Below, one piece after another: positions 56,791-64,000 of a DNA stretch of 64,000 nt (its first letter is position 1; each line of letters starts with the position of its first letter). The notes beneath the pieces were generated by a model, which saw only the letters and a program-made list of their open reading frames with translations, did no database searches and was not told the DNA's origin. Origin of the DNA: WRAU01 sp964277385 (GTDB taxonomy: Bacteria; Pseudomonadota; Alphaproteobacteria; WRAU01; Hepatincolaceae). Position numbers and translations under genes: made by a program. The DNA lies in assembly GCA_964277385.1 (NCBI GenBank), contig OZ195520.1, positions 558,001 to 622,000 of the forward strand, written 5' to 3'.

Positions 56791-58215
56791 ATGAATAACA
56801 CTAATAATTCTAATACTGCACCAATTTATTCTGACCCTTTAGTTTCTAGATATTCTGATCGCAAAATTGTTAATATTTTTTCTGATTTTAATAGATATTC
56901 TACATGGAGAAAACTTTGGGTAGCTCTAGCAGAAGGCGAACAAGAACTAGGTCTTTCTATAACTAATGAACAAATAAACCAAATGAAACAAAATATTTAC
57001 AATATAGATTTTGATGATGTCGCTAAAATTGAAGCTGAGCTACAACATGACGTTATGGCACATCTTCATTCTTTTGCTAAACTTGCACCGCTAGCAAAAC
57101 CAATTATTCATCTTGGTGCAACAAGCGAGTTTATAAAAGACAATACGGATACTATTTTAGTTAAAGAATCTCTATCAATTATTAAAAAATTATTAAAAAG
57201 ATTGATAGAAGAATTGTCAAATTTTGCACTCAATCATAAAGATGTTGCCACTGTTGGATTCACTCATTATCAGGTTGCTCAACCAACAACAGTGGGTCGT
57301 CGTGCTTGCTTGTGGTTGCAATCTTTTTTAATGGATTATAAAGAGCTTCTTTTTATAGAAAAGAATCTAAAATTCCGAAGCATAAAAGGGACAACAGGAA
57401 CATTAGCATCTTTTAAAGAACTATTTTCTAATAATGAAGATAATGGTTATCAAAAGGTAAAAATTTTAGAAGAAAAAATTGCAAAAATTTTTGGCTTTGA
57501 ATCTCATTTTATTATAACAGGACAAACTTACGACAGAAAATCAGATACCTCTGTTCTAAATCTCCTAGCTCAAATTGCAAGTTCTTCTCATAAAATGACT
57601 AACGATATACGCTTGCTACAAAATCTAAAAGAAATAGAAGAAGATTTTGCTAAAAAACAAATCGGTTCTTCTGCTATGCCCTATAAAAGAAATCCTATAA
57701 AATGTGAGCGAGTTAGTTCTCTAGCTAAATATCTTATGAGTTTACCTACAAGTAGCTTAATGGTTGCCTCTACCCAATGGCTAGAGCGCACTCTTGATGA
57801 CAGTGCTAATCGTCGTATTACTATTCCTCAAGGATTTTTTACAGCTTCTGCAATTTTAAAACTTTTAATTGATGTAATTAGTAATTTATCGGTTAATACT
57901 AAGGTTATTAATAAAAATTTAATGGCTGAAATACCTTTTCTTGCCACAGAAAATATTATGATGGAAGCCGTAAAATTAGGTGGAGACCGTCAGATACTTC
58001 ATGAAAGAATTCGTAAGTATGCTATAGCTACAAAAAAATCCATGGTAGAATTGGGAAAGGAAAACGATCTTTTAGATAAAATTTTAAATGATAATATTTT
58101 TAACTTAAATAAATCAAAATTAGAAGCTATACTAAATGTAGATAACTTCATTGGATACTCTAAAGAACAAGTTGTTGATTTTATAAAAAATGAAGTACAA
58201 CCTATAATAAAATAA
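56791..58215 (+). CDS. purB: Adenylosuccinate lyase
   Basis: Removes fumarate from SAICAR and adenylosuccinate in purine synthesis. 474 residues, fumarase/aspartase fold. Signature GSSAMPYKRNPIKCER (about 290); HDVMAHLHSF (about 89); ATSEFIKDNTD; QPTTVGRRA. The sequence start (SRYSDRKIVNIFSDFNRYSTW) and WLERTLDDSANRRITIPQGF look like the group that includes animal and Bacteroidetes enzymes rather than the usual alphaproteobacterial PurB, which suggests transfer. AAAGGA precedes the ATG. It stands among accessory genes. Confidence 0.93.
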   Translation: MNNTNNSNTAPIYSDPLVSRYSDRKIVNIFSDFNRYSTWRKLWVALAEGEQELGLSITNEQINQMKQNIYNIDFDDVAKIEAELQHDVMAHLHSFAKLAPLAKPIIHLGATSEFIKDNTDTILVKESLSIIKKLLKRLIEELSNFALNHKDVATVGFTHYQVAQPTTVGRRACLWLQSFLMDYKELLFIEKNLKFRSIKGTTGTLASFKELFSNNEDNGYQKVKILEEKIAKIFGFESHFIITGQTYDRKSDTSVLNLLAQIASSSHKMTNDIRLLQNLKEIEEDFAKKQIGSSAMPYKRNPIKCERVSSLAKYLMSLPTSSLMVASTQWLERTLDDSANRRITIPQGFFTASAILKLLIDVISNLSVNTKVINKNLMAEIPFLATENIMMEAVKLGGDRQILHERIRKYAIATKKSMVELGKENDLLDKILNDNIFNLNKSKLEAILNVDNFIGYSKEQVVDFIKNEVQPIIK

Positions 58216-58227
58216 GGTAATAATAAA

Positions 58228-58629
58228 ATGTTTTATAGGATAGTTTTGATTTTTCTTTTAACAGTAACATTTGCTAATGCTAAATATTACAAATGCTTTT
58301 ATTCTAAAAATGATATTATAGACTACTCTATTTCAATTGCTCTTTTTATAGAAGATAATTATATAAGTGTTATGGATAATATTTATCATGTTAATGCTTA
58401 TTTTGTCGAAAACGGTAATGATTCAAAAGGTGAGTATACTATTTACAAAAAAGAAGCACAAGATTTTTTATATCAAGCTAAACTTTATAAAGACCCTTTA
58501 GTTATGATTTTGGTTAGAAAAAATCTCATAGATAATAAAATTTTTCCAGAAACTGTTTATAAATGCCAAAATCCTGATACAATACAAGATTCAAACATTC
58601 CAGTTATTATAAATCCTTTTTTGAGGTAA
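58228..58629 (+). CDS. Small secreted protein, unknown function
   Basis: 133 residues with a clean signal peptide (about 1-18, ending in ANA). The mature protein starts KYYKCFYSK and has a second Cys in VYKCQNP near the C-terminus, so one disulfide is possible. No membrane segment and no known domain. AAGGT precedes the ATG, 12 bases after purB. General layout (Cys soon after the signal, a central beta-rich part with IEDNYISV, Cys near the end) resembles the secreted protein at 62396; they may be distant relatives. Confidence 0.65.
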   Translation: MFYRIVLIFLLTVTFANAKYYKCFYSKNDIIDYSISIALFIEDNYISVMDNIYHVNAYFVENGNDSKGEYTIYKKEAQDFLYQAKLYKDPLVMILVRKNLIDNKIFPETVYKCQNPDTIQDSNIPVIINPFLR

Positions 58630-59039
58630 TATGAATTATATTTTGAATAATTTTTACTTCTCATAATTGTAACCGGACAATTATAGCAATAAACAGTATC
58701 TAAACTTTAGATTATTTCATTTGTAAAGTTTAGAGTTTCAGAAGTAATACTGCAAAATCAATTAAAAAAGTATTAATTCTTAAGATTATTACAATATATA
58801 CCTGAATCCATAAGGGAAATAGATTATTTATTATCTCAAGCAACCTCTTAATAAAAATTGAGATTTTGTAATAAAAAAACAAACAACAAAAATTATCTAC
58901 TGAGAGTTGCTTAGAATGGATATATACTAAACAGATAGGTTTTTATACACCTAAAATTAAGCATAAACACCCTCTTCCTACTTAAAATAAAACATCTATA
59001 CTTTTATTAAGAAGGAAGAAAAGTGTATATCAATAACAT
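58630..59039 (+). other. Spacer with two hairpins and coding remnants
   Basis: Stem-loops: ATAATTGT (58663-58670) / ACAATTAT (58677-58684) and CTAAACTTT (58700-58708) / AAAGTTTAG (58725-58733). Neither has a T run, but either may protect or end the upstream transcript. Two short protein-like frames follow in different registers: 58777-58851 (contains QYIPESIREIDYLLSQATS, then stop) and 58884-58985 (contains LSTESCLEWIYTKQIGFYT). They look like a decayed gene; the family is not recognised. Confidence 0.4.
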
Positions 59040-59474
59040 CTATTTTATACAAGATTTTAACATCCAAGCATTTTTTGTAAAAGATTGAGCTTGTTGAATG
59101 AATATATCTTCTGTAATAGGGTCTAAAACTTTAGATTCTATAGTTTTAAGTAAGTGATCAGCAAGTTTAGTGTAATCATTTGCTAATTCTAAAAGCATTG
59201 AATTTGAATCGGTTTTAGTACCATCACACTCTTTAATACTAGATAGTTTTATATATTCAGCCATTGTTCCTGGCGCTTTTTCTCCATAAATTACTATTCT
59301 TTCAGCAACAGAATCTATGGATTCAGCCAGTTCGTCATATTGTTTTTCTAACAATATATGATTTTCATAGAAATTATCACCTTTGATGTGCCAATGATAA
59401 TTTAAAGTTTTAACATAAAGAACAAATATATTACTTAAAATTACTCTTAAAGCATCGGTATTATGATTACTCAT
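59040..59474 (-). CDS. dps: Dps-type DNA-protecting ferritin
   Basis: Dodecameric iron-oxidising protein guarding DNA against peroxide. 144 residues. Ferroxidase-site motif YHWHIKGDNFYENHILLEKQ (about 26-45) with the usual His, His, Asp and Glu residues, followed by YDELAESIDSVAERI. Short N-terminus lacking a Lys-rich DNA-binding extension, so direct DNA binding is uncertain. A promoter with a 17-base spacer lies just upstream. Confidence 0.93.
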   Translation of the reverse strand: MSNHNTDALRVILSNIFVLYVKTLNYHWHIKGDNFYENHILLEKQYDELAESIDSVAERIVIYGEKAPGTMAEYIKLSSIKECDGTKTDSNSMLLELANDYTKLADHLLKTIESKVLDPITEDIFIQQAQSFTKNAWMLKSCIK

Positions 59475-59508
59475 TTTATTAACCTCTTTTTATTTCGTTA
59501 TTACTGCT

Positions 59509-59537
59509 ATTATAGTATCTTTTCACTTAGTAATCAA
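59509..59537 (-). promoter_or_regulatory. Predicted sigma-70 promoter of dps
   Basis: Minus strand TTGATT (59537-59532), 17-base spacer, TATAAT (59514-59509), about 35 bases before the dps start. Confidence 0.55.
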
Positions 59538-59555
59538 TCATATCAAAAAATAAAT

Positions 59556-59583
59556 AAGACCTTTCTAAATGCAGGAAGGTCTT
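59556..59583 (-). terminator. Hairpin between fba and dps
   Basis: Stem AAGACCTT (59556-59563) / AAGGTCTT (59576-59583), 12-base loop, with T-rich sequence after it on the minus strand. Placed to stop fba transcripts before the dps promoter. Confidence 0.6.
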
Positions 59584-59682
59584 AAATTTTTTAAAAGGTG
59601 ACTAATATAAGGCAATTATATAAAAAAAACTATATTATAGTTGGATTTTTTACATATAATTGCATTATTTTTACAATAAAAA

Positions 59683-60723
59683 TTATTTTTTTGAATAAAA
59701 TTCTACCATTTCGCTTAAAGATTTACCTTTAAAAGAAGCTATTTTATCTACACAATAAAATTCTTTATATCTTTCTTCACAAAGTTCTTGCATAGATTTT
59801 GTTGCTTCTCCTAAGTATTTTCTAGGATCAAATTCAGAAGGATTAGTCATAAGTTCTTTTCTAATAGCTGCAGTAAAAGCCATTCTTAGATCTGTATCTA
59901 TATTTACTTTTCTAACACCATTTTTTATACCTTTTTGAATCTCTTCTACCGGAACTCCAAAAGTTTGAGGAATATTTCCACCAAACTCATTAATCATATC
60001 TTGAAATTTCTGAGGAACAGAAGAAGAACCGTGCATAACTAAGTGAGTCCCCCCAGTGCTTTTTGAAATTTCAGCAATTCTATCAATAGCTAAAATATCA
60101 CCAGTAGGTTTTTTAGAAAATTTATAAGCTCCGTGAGAAGTACCAATAGCAACAGCTAAACTATCTACACCTGTTAATTTAACAAATTCTGCTGCTTGTT
60201 TAGGATCTGTTAGTAGTTGATCACGAGTTAAAGTACCTTCTGCCCCATGACCATCTTCTTTATCACCCTTTCCTGTCTCTAATGAACCAAGTACACCTAA
60301 TTCACCTTCAACAGATACTCCCATAGCATGAGCAGCTTCAACTGTTTTTTTTGAAATATTTACATTATACTCAAAAGAAGCAACTGTTTTCCCATCAGCT
60401 TCTAAAGAACCATCAATCATAACAGAAGAAAAACCTGATTGCATTGCAGTCAAACATGTAGCAAAAGAATTTCCGTGATCTTGGTGTACTGCAAAAGGAA
60501 TTTCTCTATATTCTTGCTCTAAACTCTGTATTAACTTTGTAATAATAGCATCAGAAGCATATTTTCTAGCGCTCCTACTAAACTGAATAACCGCAGGGGA
60601 ACCAGTTTTCCTAGCAGCTTTAAATACTGCATGCGCTTGTTCTATGTTTGAAATATTAAAGGCTGGATGACCATAACCATTTTCAGCAGCATGATCCATT
60701 AACTGTTTTAAAGAAACTAACAT
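59683..60723 (-). CDS. fba: Class II fructose-bisphosphate aldolase
   Basis: Zinc-dependent cleavage of fructose 1,6-bisphosphate to triose phosphates, feeding tpiA. ATG at 60723 (MLVSLKQLMDHAAENGYGHP) is chosen: GAGGAG lies before it, and a longer in-frame start at 60783 would precede the promoter. 346 residues. Motifs: FNISNIEQ, IQFSRSARKY, AVHQDHG with zinc His, MIDGSLE, VEGELGVLG, AIGTSHGAYK and VMHGSSSVP (zinc His residues). Confidence 0.96.
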   Translation of the reverse strand: MLVSLKQLMDHAAENGYGHPAFNISNIEQAHAVFKAARKTGSPAVIQFSRSARKYASDAIITKLIQSLEQEYREIPFAVHQDHGNSFATCLTAMQSGFSSVMIDGSLEADGKTVASFEYNVNISKKTVEAAHAMGVSVEGELGVLGSLETGKGDKEDGHGAEGTLTRDQLLTDPKQAAEFVKLTGVDSLAVAIGTSHGAYKFSKKPTGDILAIDRIAEISKSTGGTHLVMHGSSSVPQKFQDMINEFGGNIPQTFGVPVEEIQKGIKNGVRKVNIDTDLRMAFTAAIRKELMTNPSEFDPRKYLGEATKSMQELCEERYKEFYCVDKIASFKGKSLSEMVEFYSKK

Positions 60724-60754
60724 TGCTTTCTCCTCATGTTTTAATAAGCATAAA

Positions 60755-60783
60755 ATTATATCATATTTTAATATAATTTTCAA
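60755..60783 (-). promoter_or_regulatory. Predicted sigma-70 promoter of fba
   Basis: Minus strand TTGAAA (60783-60778), 17-base spacer, TATAAT (60760-60755), about 32 bases before the ATG at 60723. Near-consensus, fitting strong expression of a glycolytic enzyme, and it rules out the longer start. Confidence 0.65.
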
Positions 60784-60893
60784 ACTTATACTTGTAGTTG
60801 TTTTTAATAATAAAGTTTACAGTATGATTTTACAACTTCTGTTTATTGATCTATAGAGACATTTTAATCAATATAAAGTAAATTATTACTTAA

Positions 60894-61187
60894 TTATAAT
60901 TTATTAACTATAATTTCAGACTCGTTTTTATTATATCCCTTATTAAGCATATCAATAATATAATTATTATCACTCTGCTCTAATAACACAACAGAAAAGT
61001 CACAAGAAATTATCAATTTACCCTTGTTTTCTTTAGGTTTATAAATAACTAAATTTTCAATATATTTATCTGTAAAATATCTGCATTTAATATTCTAATA
61101 TGTTGTTTTAGATTCACCATATAAAAAATCATTAACAGATTTAGTTGTATTTGTTGAATTAAATATTGAAAAAAATTTCTTAGAAAG
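60894..61187 (-). pseudogene. Remnant of a gene with one in-frame TAG, downstream of the barrel protein
   Basis: Starting just after the stop of the barrel gene, a 98-codon minus-strand frame runs to TAA at 60896-60894, interrupted only by TAG at 61097-61095. Before the stop it has FFSIFNSTNTTKSVNDFLYG; after it CRYFTDKYIENLVIYKP and SCDFSVVLLEQSDNNYIIDM. There is no start codon or signal peptide at the 5' end, so the front is lost. The two Cys and polar composition suggest a secreted protein like its neighbours. Function unknown. Confidence 0.55.
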
Positions 61188-61190
61188 TTA

Positions 61191-62021
61191 CTAAATTTTA
61201 AAATTCATAATAACTTGTATTCTATAGTCAGATAATGATTGTTGAGTTTTAAGATTAATAAATTTATCTTTATAATTTAAATTAATATTTTCTATTATTG
61301 TTAATGCTAACGCTAAACCAACATCAATATTAGGATATAATTCATATAAAATTAAAAAATTAAAAGATATTGGGAAAGATGTTTTCATCAACAATGTATC
61401 TTTAGGATATTCCATTTGTTTTACTACGTACAGATAGCTATTACAATATACTCCACTACCAACAACCTCATATGATTGTGTTCCACTGTTATAAACTATG
61501 TTTGTTCCTTCAATTACACCAGTAATTCCAACATTACAACTATTTATAAGATTCTTATCTATAATTGTACCTACATCTAATTCTTTTTTATAATTTTCTT
61601 TTACCGTATCTTCATTATAAGCCATATAATTAAGTTTTATGTTGTTAATTTGATAACCTAAATCAATTCCTAAAAATAATTTTAGATTTTCAAATTCAAA
61701 AAAATTATATTTTGTTTTTAAAGAAAAACGAATCTTACTCTCCTTAAACATGTATATTTGTTTATCGTTTTCTGAGATTATAAAATGGTTTATAGAATTT
61801 TTAGAAAAAAAATCTAAAGATCCACCTAAATAAATTTTATTATATTTCCTTAAATATCCAAAGCTATACAAATAATTATTATTTATAGAATTATGATCTT
61901 CTAAAGAAGATGTTTTATTTTCAGCCAAACCTATATAAAAATTATTTTTATATTCAGCAAAAAGCACAGAATTAAAGAATCCTAAACTAAGCAAAAATAT
62001 TATTTTAAAAAAATATATCAT
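61191..62021 (-). CDS. Predicted outer-membrane beta-barrel protein
   Basis: 276 residues. Signal peptide (about 1-22, ending LFAE), then alternating hydrophobic/polar strands rich in Tyr, Phe and Asn, such as YKNNFYIGLAEN, YLYSFGYL and LFLGIDLGYQI. It ends in a strand RIQVIMNFKI compatible with BAM recognition. A loop with two Cys near VGSGVYCNSYLYV is notable. It resembles small surface-antigen barrels of host-associated alphaproteobacteria, but no specific family is proven. Lies downstream of tatA on the same strand. Confidence 0.7.
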   Translation of the reverse strand: MIYFFKIIFLLSLGFFNSVLFAEYKNNFYIGLAENKTSSLEDHNSINNNYLYSFGYLRKYNKIYLGGSLDFFSKNSINHFIISENDKQIYMFKESKIRFSLKTKYNFFEFENLKLFLGIDLGYQINNIKLNYMAYNEDTVKENYKKELDVGTIIDKNLINSCNVGITGVIEGTNIVYNSGTQSYEVVGSGVYCNSYLYVVKQMEYPKDTLLMKTSFPISFNFLILYELYPNIDVGLALALTIIENINLNYKDKFINLKTQQSLSDYRIQVIMNFKI

Positions 62022-62115
62022 ATTATAAATAGTAATAAATATTTACAATAAAAAATACACTTTTCTGTGTTGTTAAAGATGGATATTGATAAATAAAGAA
62101 AAAATGTTAATAAAG

Positions 62116-62271
62116 TTATTTTTTTAAGTTATCTTCATCAGATACTTCTCTTCTAAAATTTTTTAAACCCTTTCCCATATCTGACAAAATGGCTGATATT
62201 TTTCCCTTTCCGCCAAAAATTATCATAACTATTACCAAGATAATTATTATTTGCCACAGCCCTATACTCAT
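62116..62271 (-). CDS. tatA: Sec-independent translocase protein TatA
   Basis: Pore-forming subunit for export of folded twin-arginine proteins. Only 51 residues: one N-terminal helix (SIGLWQIIIILVIVMIIFGG), a glycine hinge, then the amphipathic helix with ISAILSDMGKGLKNFRREV and a short charged end. The motif FGGKGKISAI in place of the commoner FG-KKLPEL is usual in alphaproteobacteria. AAGG lies about 10 bases upstream. tatB and tatC are not in the window. Confidence 0.88.
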   Translation of the reverse strand: MSIGLWQIIIILVIVMIIFGGKGKISAILSDMGKGLKNFRREVSDEDNLKK

Positions 62272-62395
62272 TATATTTTTTACCTTATTTTTTAGTTTTT
62301 TTAATATTACATTGATTTAAAATTATATTTTGATACAATTGCATTATACTATTTTTTTATATAATAATATATAATAATTCTTATAACATACAAAT

Positions 62396-63073
62396 ATGAC
62401 CTGGTGGATTGTGCGTATAATTTTTATTTTATTTATTTCTGTTTTTTTAAATATAAATTTGTTATTTTCTACAGAATATGTATGCGTATTTGATGCTATG
62501 TTGACATCGGATATAGCAGAATATTATTCGGATTACGATAAGATATTAGAATCTAAATCTATGTCCAAATTTGTTTTTGATATAACAGAAGATTATTTAG
62601 TTGTTAATGGAGAAAAATATATTTCAGTTTACCCTCCTTCGCAAAAAGATTCTTTTTCTGTTTATTCTAATAAAGATTTCCCTTATGTAATGTTTCACTT
62701 TTATCCTGTTGATGAAAAATTAGTAATTTTAGGAATGCAAGAAAGCAAAAATGATACTTTTTTAAAAAGTGATGTATTAGAATGTTATAAAACAAACTCT
62801 AAACTTCCAAACTCTAAACTTCCACAAAAAAATATTGAAATAATCCCTAAACCATTTACTTCTTCTGCTAATCTTATTCAAGAACATAATACTAATCAAA
62901 AGCCGGTTGTTTTAGATAATTTAAAAGAAAATATTATATATAAAATTCCTAAAGAAATAAAAGTTGTAGAAGTTCCTAAAGAAATAAAAGTTGTAGAAGT
63001 TCCTAAAGAAATAAAAGTTGTAGAAGTTCCTAATATTTCTATGATTGAAATCATAATTCCTCCTCCAGAATAA
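62396..63073 (+). CDS. Secreted protein with 27-bp tandem repeats
   Basis: 225 residues. Signal peptide (about 1-26), then a soluble domain with Cys in TEYVCVFDA and LECYKTN, similar in layout to the small protein at 58228. The C-terminal third is low complexity: SKLPNSKLP (a 15-bp repeat, 62795-62824), then three perfect copies of PKEIKVVEV (residues 185-211), ending in IIIPPPE. The repeats may form an extended stalk or wall-spanning segment. No clear ribosome site before the ATG. Function unknown. Confidence 0.65.
   Translation: MTWWIVRIIFILFISVFLNINLLFSTEYVCVFDAMLTSDIAEYYSDYDKILESKSMSKFVFDITEDYLVVNGEKYISVYPPSQKDSFSVYSNKDFPYVMFHFYPVDEKLVILGMQESKNDTFLKSDVLECYKTNSKLPNSKLPQKNIEIIPKPFTSSANLIQEHNTNQKPVVLDNLKENIIYKIPKEIKVVEVPKEIKVVEVPKEIKVVEVPNISMIEIIIPPPE
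62948..63028 (+). repeat. Three identical 27-bp tandem repeats
   Basis: Units at 62948-62974, 62975-63001 and 63002-63028, identical at DNA level and coding PKEIKVVEV each time. Being a multiple of three, copy-number change would alter the length but not the frame. Confidence 0.95.
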
Positions 63074-63282
63074 AAATTTAAAAGTTAATAATTAAATATT
63101 TAAATAATAGAAAAATATAAAAATAAATTTTTCCATGCTGTATGTAATAAAAAATCTAAGGCATCAGGATGCAAATTTTTTTTGTTTCTTAATATGTTTA
63201 TCTTTTCAGTTAAGATTACTTATTTCAATTGAAGGAAAATCAAATTAACTACAACCTATTAATCAATAGTGGAGATAAAATA

Positions 63283-64000
63283 ATGAAAGTTATATTTTTT
63301 AGTAGTAAACCTTATGTAGAAATTTCTTTTAAAGAAATAGCAAAAAAACTTAACTTAGATATTCAGATGGATTTTCACTCTGATTCTATAAATGTAAAAA
63401 ATGCTATTATGACTAAAAATTATGATGCAGTTTGTGTATTTGTAAATGATAATGTTAATGCTGATGTTATAAAAGTTCTTAAAGATAATGGTTGTAAATT
63501 ATTAGCTCTTAGATGTGCTGGATATAATAATATTGATTTAAAAGCTTTAAAGGAAGCTAATATAACAGCCGTACGAGTTCCAGAATATTCTCCTTATGCT
63601 GTTGCTGAAATGGCCTTTGCTTTATTATTAACAATAAATCGTAAGATTCATAAGGCTTTTAATAGAGTTAAAGAACTTAATTTTAATATTGATGGCTTAC
63701 TTGGATTTGATTTACACGGAAAAACTATAGGAGTTATTGGAACTGGAAAAATTGGTAAAATCTTTATTAATATTGCAAAAGGTTTTGGCATGGATGTAAT
63801 AGCATATGATTTGTATCCTGATACTGATTCTGAGAAACTTATGGGTTATAAATATGTAGAACTTAATGAACTTTACGCTAAATCTGATATTATAGCTCTT
63901 CATTGCCCTCTTAATAAAAGTACACACCATATTATTAATCAAAATAGTATTAATAAAATGAAACATGGAGTGGTAATTATTAATACAAGCCGTGGAGGAT
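63283..64000 (+). CDS. ldhA: D-lactate dehydrogenase (2-hydroxyacid dehydrogenase), cut by window edge
   Basis: Reduces pyruvate to D-lactate, regenerating NAD in fermentation. 239 codons are visible; the C-terminus is outside. The start KVIFFSSKPY and the substrate-loop region LLALRCAGYNNIDL with VRVPEYSPYAVAEMA (about 98-113) are typical of fermentative D-lactate dehydrogenases. The Rossmann motif is GVIGTGKIG (about 149-157). Catalytic Arg lies in the visible NTSRGG at the edge; the Glu and His are beyond it. GGAG precedes the ATG. Confidence 0.92.
   Translation, partial: MKVIFFSSKPYVEISFKEIAKKLNLDIQMDFHSDSINVKNAIMTKNYDAVCVFVNDNVNADVIKVLKDNGCKLLALRCAGYNNIDLKALKEANITAVRVPEYSPYAVAEMAFALLLTINRKIHKAFNRVKELNFNIDGLLGFDLHGKTIGVIGTGKIGKIFINIAKGFGMDVIAYDLYPDTDSEKLMGYKYVELNELYAKSDIIALHCPLNKSTHHIINQNSINKMKHGVVIINTSRGG

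Noticed and set aside
1..64000. tRNA, rRNA, tmRNA or other structural RNA genes
   Set aside because: Spacers were scanned for T-loop-like TTC-A/G-A motifs paired with acceptor stems and for rRNA-like GC-richer blocks; none was convincing. A covariance-model scan would be the proper test.

Overview
The window is very AT-rich bacterial chromosome, densely packed in places, and its gene neighbourhoods are those of Alphaproteobacteria: ppiD diverging from tpiA-secG-pyrG-kdsA; rpsB-tsf and pyrH-frr-uppS-cdsA; metG-tatD-metallo-hydrolase; hfq-hflX; fused ispDF diverging from dusB-trkA. Kdo and lipid A genes (kdsA, kdsC, lpxB), an outer-membrane barrel and TatA show a Gram-negative envelope. Triose-phosphate isomerase, class II aldolase, transketolase, ribulose-phosphate epimerase and D-lactate dehydrogenase point to sugar fermentation. 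A POT peptide permease and an exported bile-salt/penicillin-acylase-type hydrolase suggest a host-associated or gut-type organism. That last step is inference; the exact lineage cannot be fixed from this sequence.

Layout. 1-6 kb: ppiD and the tpiA-secG / pyrG / kdsA block. 6-12.6 kb: translation and early envelope genes (rpsB, tsf, pyrH, frr, uppS, cdsA), then a membrane protein and a YhcH-type protein. 13-28 kb: guaC-like reductase; a lipoprotein-ferredoxin-pepN-galU run; an ElaA acetyltransferase; divergent recG/mfd; metG-tatD-MBL. 28-34 kb: exported Ntn hydrolase, a relic repeat cluster, a two-gene chromate transporter, hfq-hflX and the peptide transporter. 34-44.5 kb: trkA-dusB / ispDF-lpxB-gloA-ankyrin protein, a phosphoethanolamine-transferase-like enzyme, an NlpC/P60 lipoprotein, DUF502 and rpe. 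45-54.5 kb: tkt, kdsC, ssb and uvrA, with an acyltransferase island wedged between ssb and uvrA. 54.5-64 kb: accessory genes, several broken, plus purB, dps, fba, secreted proteins, tatA and a partial ldhA.

The clearest theme is gene decay. The O-acyltransferase has two frame breaks, one caused by an 11-bp tandem duplication. A glutathione S-transferase and a pentapeptide-type membrane protein are broken at homopolymers. A second, eroded 3' piece of kdsC lies next to rpe. A secreted-protein gene carries an in-frame stop. Several long 'intergenic' stretches contain short remnant reading frames. The core genes all read through intact, so the breaks look biological rather than due to generally poor sequence, but read data would be needed to prove it.

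I found no CRISPR array, tRNA, rRNA or intact insertion sequence, and no clearly new multi-gene system. The most informative structural observation is a pair of 69-bp direct repeats bracketing the acyltransferase island. They are two diverged copies of what was probably once the single ssb-uvrA intergenic region.
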